Shown piece after piece: positions 58,625 to 64,000 of a stretch of 64,000 nt of DNA. The DNA comes from a gamma proteobacterium HIMB55 (GTDB taxonomy: Bacteria; Pseudomonadota; Gammaproteobacteria; Pseudomonadales; Halieaceae): the NCBI GenBank assembly GCA_000227505.4, contig AGIF02000001.1, forward strand, positions 1,694,035-1,758,034, written 5' to 3'. A program made the translations under genes and the position numbers. Each line of letters starts with the position of its first letter. Positions within the stretch are counted from its first letter, which is position 1. The notes under the pieces were generated by a model. It was given only the letters and a program-made list of their open reading frames with translations, did not search any database and was not told the DNA's origin.

Positions 58625-59554
58625 TTAGTTAGGCGTTCGGCGGAGGTAGCTTGCGGGATCGACGGGGCGACCGTTTTTGTGGACCTCGAAGTGGACGTGC
58701 GGACCGGTAGATCGGCCACTATTACCCATCAAGGCAACGACGTCGCCTCTGCGAACCATATCGCCGACTTTGACAAGGTTTTCCTGATTGTGCGCATAGC
58801 GGGTAATGACGCCGTCGCCGTGCGCAACTTCGACCATTTTTCCATAGCCGTATCGCTCGCCACTCCAGCTAACAACACCGCTCGCTACAGCGATGATGTC
58901 GGAGCCTTCGCGACCTGCAAAATCGATGCCTTCGTGCCACGCTTTCTTGCCACTGAATGGATCGATGCGAGAGCCGAAATGCGAGGACAACCAGCCAGAT
59001 AGAATGGGTTTACCCGCAGGCGTTGCATCATCGCGCACTTGCTCGCCCTGAATCAGCTCAGAGAGGATATCGAGCTGGACTTCACGGTCATCAAGCGCGG
59101 TACTGAGCGCAAACAACTCGCCTTCAAGGGCGGGAATTAGCTCACGGGCGTCCTCTTGTGAGGTCATCAATGGACCACCCAGCGCCGGCGCCATATTGAA
59201 ATCAAACTCACCCGGCTCGAGCCCCGCGCTCTGGGTGAGATTCATGCCGACTGCATCCAGACGTGTTACACGCGACTGCAGCTCAGCCAGCAACAGTGTC
59301 ATCGATTCGAGACGACGTTCTGCCTCAACCGCCATGTCCGCAAGCGCTTCTGCACGCTCCCGAGCTTCCTCAGCGGCGAGCGTTTCTTCCGCAGCTTCTG
59401 CTTTTGCCACGCCTTTCTTGACGCCAAACTCGTAACTCAGGCCCGCCAACGATACTGGCAGACCAATCAGGAAGGCTGACACAACAACGCGCGTCCACCG
59501 CCCGATTTCGACGGTTTTCGAAGGTCCCTCGTTGTTGATAAGGATGAATTTCAC
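58625..59554 (-). CDS. M23-family (LytM/NlpD-type) metallopeptidase
   Basis: A 309-residue envelope protein with an N-terminal membrane segment (VVVSAFLIGLPVSLAGLSY), a coiled-coil region (about residues 50-110, Ala/Glu/Arg rich) and a C-terminal peptidase domain. Zinc ligands are in WHEGIDFAG and HVHFEV, and FGSRIDPFSG precedes them, so an active endopeptidase on peptidoglycan is likely. It sits between lpxC and secA, the place taken by secM in E. coli; Pseudomonas also has an M23 gene near here. Confidence 0.9.
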   Translation of the reverse strand: MKFILINNEGPSKTVEIGRWTRVVVSAFLIGLPVSLAGLSYEFGVKKGVAKAEAAEETLAAEEARERAEALADMAVEAERRLESMTLLLAELQSRVTRLDAVGMNLTQSAGLEPGEFDFNMAPALGGPLMTSQEDARELIPALEGELFALSTALDDREVQLDILSELIQGEQVRDDATPAGKPILSGWLSSHFGSRIDPFSGKKAWHEGIDFAGREGSDIIAVASGVVSWSGERYGYGKMVEVAHGDGVITRYAHNQENLVKVGDMVRRGDVVALMGNSGRSTGPHVHFEVHKNGRPVDPASYLRRTPN

Positions 59555-59646
59555 GCGGCAATCACTGCAACTTTTAGTCGCGCCACTATGCCAGAGTTAC
59601 TCTCAGGGTGAAAGACATCTTGCGACAGGTAGACCGCCGCTCAGGA

Positions 59647-60567
59647 TTAGGCTGGTGCGTAAGTGAGAAACGGCTGCTGATAGGAAATTGGCGCATCATC
59701 CAAATCGTCAAATGTCACCATTTCCCAGGCGTCTTTATCAGCGATCAACGTGCGGAGCGCTAAGTTATTGAGTGCATGACCTGACTTGAACGCTTGGTAC
59801 TCGCCAATGAGGCTATACCCGAGCAGATAAAGATCACCAATCGCGTCGAGAACTTTGTGCTTCACAAACTCATCTTCATAGCGAAGGCCGTCGTTATTCA
59901 GCACTTTGTAATCGTCGATGACGATCGCGTTGTCCATGCTGCCGCCGCGAGCAAGCCCCTTCGATCGGAGGTATTCGATTTCCTCCACAAACCCGAAGGT
60001 ACGAGCGCGGCTTATTTCACGAACGAAAGACGTCGTTGAAAAATCAATTTCCGTCGTCGCCGCCCGGTGTCTGAAAACCGGGTGGTCGAAATCAATACCG
60101 AACGATATTTTGAATCCCTCGAGCGGTAAGAACTTCGCGCTCTTATCGCCATCGGTCACGGTCACTTCACGCTTCACGCGGATAAACTTCTTCGCCGCGT
60201 GCTGTTCAATGACGCCTGCCGACTGAAGCAAGAAAACAAAAGGCGCAGCACTGCCATCCATGATGGGGATTTCAGGGGCAGTGACATCAACATATGCATT
60301 ATCGACGCCTAGGCCAGCCATTGCCGATAGCAGGTGCTCAATGGTCGATACGCGCGCATCGTTGTGAATGAGGCAAGTCGACAACGTCGTCTCACCAACC
60401 AAATCGGCGCGAGCGGGGATCTCGGCCACGGGGTTCAGGTCGGTTCGACGAAACACAATACCCGTATCCACAGGTGCTGGGGACAGTGTCAGTAACACCT
60501 TCTCACCTGTGTGTAAGCCGACACCTGTCGCCTTAATCGAGTTTCGCAATGTTCGCTGTCGTATCAT
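59647..60567 (-). CDS. lpxC: UDP-3-O-acyl-N-acetylglucosamine deacetylase LpxC
   Basis: A 306-residue zinc deacetylase, the committed step of lipid A synthesis. The zinc His pattern starts in [14 protein letters not shown], and [16 protein letters not shown] and [11 protein letters not shown] hold further active-site residues. The start at 60567 begins [20 protein letters not shown], the normal family start; eight upstream codons are in frame but unlikely. Confidence 0.97.
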   Translation of the reverse strand: MIRQRTLRNSIKATGVGLHTGEKVLLTLSPAPVDTGIVFRRTDLNPVAEIPARADLVGETTLSTCLIHNDARVSTIEHLLSAMAGLGVDNAYVDVTAPEIPIMDGSAAPFVFLLQSAGVIEQHAAKKFIRVKREVTVTDGDKSAKFLPLEGFKISFGIDFDHPVFRHRAATTEIDFSTTSFVREISRARTFGFVEEIEYLRSKGLARGGSMDNAIVIDDYKVLNNDGLRYEDEFVKHKVLDAIGDLYLLGYSLIGEYQAFKSGHALNNLALRTLIADKDAWEMVTFDDLDDAPISYQQPFLTYAPA

Positions 60568-60640
60568 TCCATCGCCTTTTTTAGAGGGCACAAATTCGGA
60601 GAGTGCTCTACTCTCTTAGCATCATCTTTGAGTCGTGAAC

Positions 60641-61801
60641 CTAATCGGCTTGGCGACGCAAAAACGCGGGGATATCGAAATATCCTTCCTCGCTGTTTTC
60701 CTCTACCGCAACCGCTTGACCACCAGCTGCTACTCGCTGGCGTTTCGCAGGGGGCAGATCATACCCTTCATAGGCCGGCGAAGTCGATGTTGCCGCGCGC
60801 ATGGGTGCGGTAGGCTCGACCTTTTTCAGGACAGGGCGGCTCTGCTCAACGCCGAGACCCGTGGCCACAACGGTCACTTTCAGCTCATCGCTCATTGTTG
60901 GGTCGATAACAGTCCCCACAACTACGGTGGCGTCGTCGCAGGCAATTTCTTCAATCGCTTCACCCACTTCTGAGAACTCACCGAGAGACAGATCGAGTCC
61001 AGCGGTGATATTCACCAGCAAACCCTTGGCACCGCTCAAATCAATATCATCAAGCAGCGGACTATTAATCGCGCGCTCTGCCGCTTCACGAGCACGACCT
61101 TCGCCAGATGCAGTACCGGTACCCATCATGGCTGAGCCCATTTCTGACATCACCGTTTTCACGTCGGCAAAGTCGACGTTGATCATGCCGGGACGGATAA
61201 TGAGATCAGCAATTCCTTGCACAGCACCAAAGAGCACATCATTTGCCTCTTTAAACGCGTCCAGCAAACTGGTGTTCTTACCCATCACCTCAAGAAGCTT
61301 TTCGTTAGGAACTGTGATCAACGAATCCACGTGTTGCTCTAGCTCCTTAAGCCCCTGATCTGCAATAGCGAGACGCTTCCGACCCTCAAAACTGAAGGGG
61401 CGAGTCACAACTGCAACAGTGAGGATACCCATGTCGCGCGCAACCTCGGCAACGATTGGCGCACCACCCGTGCCCGTGCCGCCGCCCATACCTGCAGTAA
61501 CAAACACCATGTCAGCACCCTGGAGTGACTCGGCGATGCGATCACGATCTTCCAGTGCCGCAGCACGGCCGATCTCGGGGTTGGCGCCTGCGCCCAAGCC
61601 CTTAGTGATCGCGTTACCGAGCTGCAAGACAGTTCGCGAATCGATGTCTGCAAGTGCCTGCGAGTCCGTGTTAGCACAAATGAAATCCACACCCTCGATG
61701 TCGTGTTCGATCATGTGACGGACAGCGTTACCGCCACCACCACCAACACCGATGACTTTGATTACCGCGTTCTGCGGTGCGTTATCTACTAGTTCAAACA
61801 T
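60641..61801 (-). CDS. ftsZ: Cell division GTPase FtsZ
   Basis: A 386-residue tubulin-like GTPase that forms the Z-ring. The GTP signature is TAGMGGGTGTGGAP, and the T7 synergy loop is NVDFADVKTVM. A variable linker leads to the C-terminal peptide YFDIPAFLRRQAD, which binds FtsA and ZipA. It follows ftsA by 50 bases. Confidence 0.98.
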   Translation of the reverse strand: MFELVDNAPQNAVIKVIGVGGGGGNAVRHMIEHDIEGVDFICANTDSQALADIDSRTVLQLGNAITKGLGAGANPEIGRAAALEDRDRIAESLQGADMVFVTAGMGGGTGTGGAPIVAEVARDMGILTVAVVTRPFSFEGRKRLAIADQGLKELEQHVDSLITVPNEKLLEVMGKNTSLLDAFKEANDVLFGAVQGIADLIIRPGMINVDFADVKTVMSEMGSAMMGTGTASGEGRAREAAERAINSPLLDDIDLSGAKGLLVNITAGLDLSLGEFSEVGEAIEEIACDDATVVVGTVIDPTMSDELKVTVVATGLGVEQSRPVLKKVEPTAPMRAATSTSPAYEGYDLPPAKRQRVAAGGQAVAVEENSEEGYFDIPAFLRRQAD

Positions 61802-61851
61802 AGTCTTTCTCCCCGTTTGAAATTGTCCGGTTGCCCGGCTTTCCCCTTAAT

Positions 61852-63087
61852 TCAGAAGTTGCGACCAAACCAATTGCGCAACCCTCCCAGCAAACTGCTG
61901 GCCTTCTGACGGTCCGCGGATAACTGCGCACCTTCATGAAGTTCTTTTGCACCCGACAGCAACAGGCCTACCGCTGTTGCATAGATCGGGTTTCGAATGA
62001 TGTCGTGCATGCCGCGTGTGTACTGCGGCGCACCTACCCGTACGGGCATATGAAAAATCTCTTCAGCGAGCTCAACCACGCCTTCCATCTTGGAAGTGCC
62101 GCCCGTGAGCACTACGCCTGCTGGGATGAGCTCTTCAAAACCGGAGCGACGAATTTCGCCCTGAATCAGCGTGAATAGCTCGTCATAGCGTGGCTCAACC
62201 ACCTCGGCTAACGACTGGCGAGACAAGTCGCGCGGTGGACGATCACCAACGCTGGGGACTTTGATCGTCTCTTCAGGGCCGGTGAGCTGTGCAAGCGCGC
62301 AGGCATATCGGATTTTGATTTCTTCCGCGTGTTGCGTAGGCGTGCGTAGCGCCATAGCGATATCACTGGTTACCTGGTCTCCGGCTACTGGAATGACACC
62401 CGTGTGGCGGATTGAACCCTCAGTGAAGACCGCGATATCCGAGGTACCACCACCGATATCCACCATGCAAACACCCAGGTCGCGCTCGTCGTCAGTAATG
62501 ACCGAATAACTGGAGGCCAACTGCTCGAGCACAATACCGTCCACCTCGAGTCCACAGCGCTGAACACACTTTTCGATGTTCTGCGCCGCCGTTTCCGCAC
62601 AGGTCACTAAATGGACTTTTGCTTCGAGACGCACACCTGACATACCGAGCGGCTCTTTGATGCCACCCTGATTGTCGATCACAAACTCCTGCGGGAGAAC
62701 ATGAAGAATCTTTTGGTCGGCGGGAATGGCAACCGCCTGGGCCGCGTCAATAACGCGCTCGATATCGGCGCGCTCTACCTCGCGGTCTTTGATCGCCACG
62801 ATGCCATGCGAGTTCATCGATCGAATGTGGCTGCCTGCGATTCCCACGTAAACGGAATGGATTTGGCAGCCTGCCATAAGCTCCGCTTCTTCGACTGCTC
62901 GCTGGATGGCATTGACCGTAGACTCGATATTGACCACGACACCCTTCTTTAAACCTTTTGATGGGTGTGACCCGATGCCGACAATATCGATGGTGCCATC
63001 GGTATCGATTTCACCAACCACCGCTACGACCTTGGATGTTCCGATATCCAAGCCAACGATCATGCGCTTTTCTTCAGTCGCTGCCAT
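61852..63087 (-). CDS. ftsA: Cell division protein FtsA
   Basis: A 411-residue actin-like protein that tethers FtsZ to the membrane. It has the phosphate-1 motif GLDIGTSKVVAVVG, the phosphate-2 motif VDIGGGTSDIAVF, the adenosine motif VVLTGGTSKMEGV, and a C-terminal amphipathic helix (LLGGLRNWFGRNF). It overlaps ftsQ by one base. Confidence 0.97.
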   Translation of the reverse strand: MAATEEKRMIVGLDIGTSKVVAVVGEIDTDGTIDIVGIGSHPSKGLKKGVVVNIESTVNAIQRAVEEAELMAGCQIHSVYVGIAGSHIRSMNSHGIVAIKDREVERADIERVIDAAQAVAIPADQKILHVLPQEFVIDNQGGIKEPLGMSGVRLEAKVHLVTCAETAAQNIEKCVQRCGLEVDGIVLEQLASSYSVITDDERDLGVCMVDIGGGTSDIAVFTEGSIRHTGVIPVAGDQVTSDIAMALRTPTQHAEEIKIRYACALAQLTGPEETIKVPSVGDRPPRDLSRQSLAEVVEPRYDELFTLIQGEIRRSGFEELIPAGVVLTGGTSKMEGVVELAEEIFHMPVRVGAPQYTRGMHDIIRNPIYATAVGLLLSGAKELHEGAQLSADRQKASSLLGGLRNWFGRNF

Positions 63088-63875
63088 TACTGGCCTCCTT
63101 GCTGTTGTGACACGGCTGTCACCGCAAACTTCTGTTTTTTGCGAAGCACTGCGGCTCCGCTTTCGTATCTAAAGTCGATTCTTGCAATCGAGTGGTTCAC
63201 GCTTTCACGCTCGCTTTCGAGAAGTGCAACAAACCGGCGTACCCGCTTGGCGAAATCTTTATCGCCAAACTGAACTTCAGTACCGTCGGTTAACTGGGCC
63301 GAGATTTGCTTCAGCCGATCTTCATTGAGCGCCGCAACTGAGAGGCCGTGTGGCGTGAGCAGCATCTGGAAGAGTTTGAATTGCTCTATGAGTACAGGTG
63401 GCTCGCTATGCTCGCTCCACAACAGCGGCAGATCGTCGTAACGTTCAAATGTTTCACCGTCGAACACATCGCCGTACTGATTGATATAAGACATGACGCC
63501 CCAACGAGCGATCGGCGTCTGCTCTGTCACATGCACGCGAATAGTGCCAGGCCACTCGCGGCGCACATTTGCATCAAATACCCAAGGAAGCGTCTCCAGC
63601 TCGTCGGCAATAGCCTTAAGGTCGGTGAGTAAGAAGCCATCTGCCACGCGCGGCGTCAGCACCGCCTCTACGGTGTCGCGTGGTACGTGACGCATCTCAC
63701 CTGTAATGGCAATTTGCTGCACAGGCATATCGGTCGCACGTTGCGTCAACAGACCCACTAAAGCCGCAACCACAACGAGTGAAACAGCCAAAGTTATTCG
63801 CTTGACGCTCTGTACGAAGCGCTCCCAGCGCGACAGCGTTCTAGGGGATGCTGTCCTGGAGACGTTACGCGCCAT
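63087..63875 (-). CDS. ftsQ: Cell division protein FtsQ
   Basis: A 262-residue bitopic membrane protein that links early and late division proteins (FtsB, FtsL). It has one membrane segment (ITLAVSLVVVAALVGLLTQ), a POTRA domain (QQIAITGEMRHVPRDTVEAV) and the FtsQ domain (WPGTIRVHVTEQTPIARW). The ATG at 63875 begins MARNVSRTASPRT; the longer open frame reads through the end of ddlB. It overlaps ddlB by 11 bases and ftsA by one. Confidence 0.94.
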   Translation of the reverse strand: MARNVSRTASPRTLSRWERFVQSVKRITLAVSLVVVAALVGLLTQRATDMPVQQIAITGEMRHVPRDTVEAVLTPRVADGFLLTDLKAIADELETLPWVFDANVRREWPGTIRVHVTEQTPIARWGVMSYINQYGDVFDGETFERYDDLPLLWSEHSEPPVLIEQFKLFQMLLTPHGLSVAALNEDRLKQISAQLTDGTEVQFGDKDFAKRVRRFVALLESERESVNHSIARIDFRYESGAAVLRKKQKFAVTAVSQQQGGQ

Positions 63876-64000
63876 ACTGCCCCTCCACTGATTCGGTCCT
63901 TTCAGCAATATCAGAATCAGACTGAGCGCCAGCCTTTGAACTGCATCTTGAAAGCGAGGCCTGATAAATCTCAGCAAGTAAGTCGACAAAACTAATGCCG
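63865..64000 (-). CDS. ddlB: D-alanine--D-alanine ligase, C-terminal fragment (window edge)
   Basis: An open frame entering from the window end and stopping with TAA at 63865-63867, overlapping the ftsQ start. The visible tail of 44 residues begins GISFVDLLAEIYQASLS, which matches the C-terminal end of Ddl (GI-F-LV-I). Position directly before ftsQ is the usual place of ddlB. The active site is outside the window. Confidence 0.75.
   Translation of the reverse strand, partial: GISFVDLLAEIYQASLSRCSSKAGAQSDSDIAERTESVEGQYGA

Noticed and set aside
63876-63989. Upstream extension of ftsQ to 63989
   Set aside because: The added 38 residues come from the ddlB 3' end read in another frame; the ATG at 63875 gives the normal FtsQ N-terminus.

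Overview
The window is a gene-dense stretch of chromosome (about 62 genes, almost no spare DNA) from a gammaproteobacterium. Several blocks keep the order seen in Pseudomonas and relatives: glnD-dapC-(nth)-yffB-dapD-dapE, dapA-bamC, hda-perM-DUF2066 with purM-purN-DUF3108, apbC/metG, rnfABCDGE, ampE-ampD/nadC, pilA-pilB-pilC-pilD-coaE, and ddlB-ftsQ-ftsA-ftsZ-lpxC-M23-secA-argJ-mutT. Moderate GC, the Rnf complex, a long-type DapD, malate synthase G and a DmdC-like acyl-CoA dehydrogenase fit a marine lineage such as the OM60/NOR5 (Halieaceae) group. That placement is inference. No phage, transposon, CRISPR array, tRNA or rRNA was seen.

Layout. Bases 1-6444 carry nitrogen sensing (glnD, truncated by the window edge) and succinylase-branch lysine/diaminopimelate synthesis (dapC, dapD, dapE), with nth and yffB between. 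From 6639 to 17711 come rsmJ with a cyclase-like partner, an LRR envelope protein coupled to an LpxL-like acyltransferase, dapA-bamC-walJ, and Nudix/sppA/DUF2069/wrbA. From 17812 to 20641 lies a small accessory-looking group: a thioredoxin-like lipoprotein, a PTPS-fold protein with an altered active site, an SDR and a Vut_1-type transporter. From 20685 to 29507 are hda, perM, purM/purN, dcd, apbC and metG. From 29655 to 34791 is the six-gene rnf operon. From 34788 to 41094 are rimI with a HolD-like gene, a DUF819 transporter, an acyltransferase, ampE/ampD and nadC. From 41293 to 48668 are rraA, an acyl-CoA dehydrogenase with a divergent LysR regulator, a prolyl-4-hydroxylase/TTL-like fusion and glcB. 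From 49001 to 54181 is the type IV pilus core (pilA behind a strong sigma-54 promoter match, then pilBCD and coaE). From 54201 to the end, on the minus strand, is the division and envelope cluster running from ddlB to mutT.

How the genes work together. Much of the window serves the envelope: DAP precursors (dapA/C/D/E), peptidoglycan recycling and cutting (ampD, M23), lipid A (lpxC, the LpxL-like protein), outer-membrane assembly (bamC), secretion (secA, sppA) and division (ftsQAZ). The rest is core metabolism and redox. The least explained items are the PTPS-like/SDR/transporter group, the hydroxylase-TTL fusion, the cyclase-like protein next to rsmJ, and a structured intergenic RNA candidate at 18238-18382. 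Start codons were revised where a ribosome-binding site, stop/start overlap or family length pointed to a better choice.
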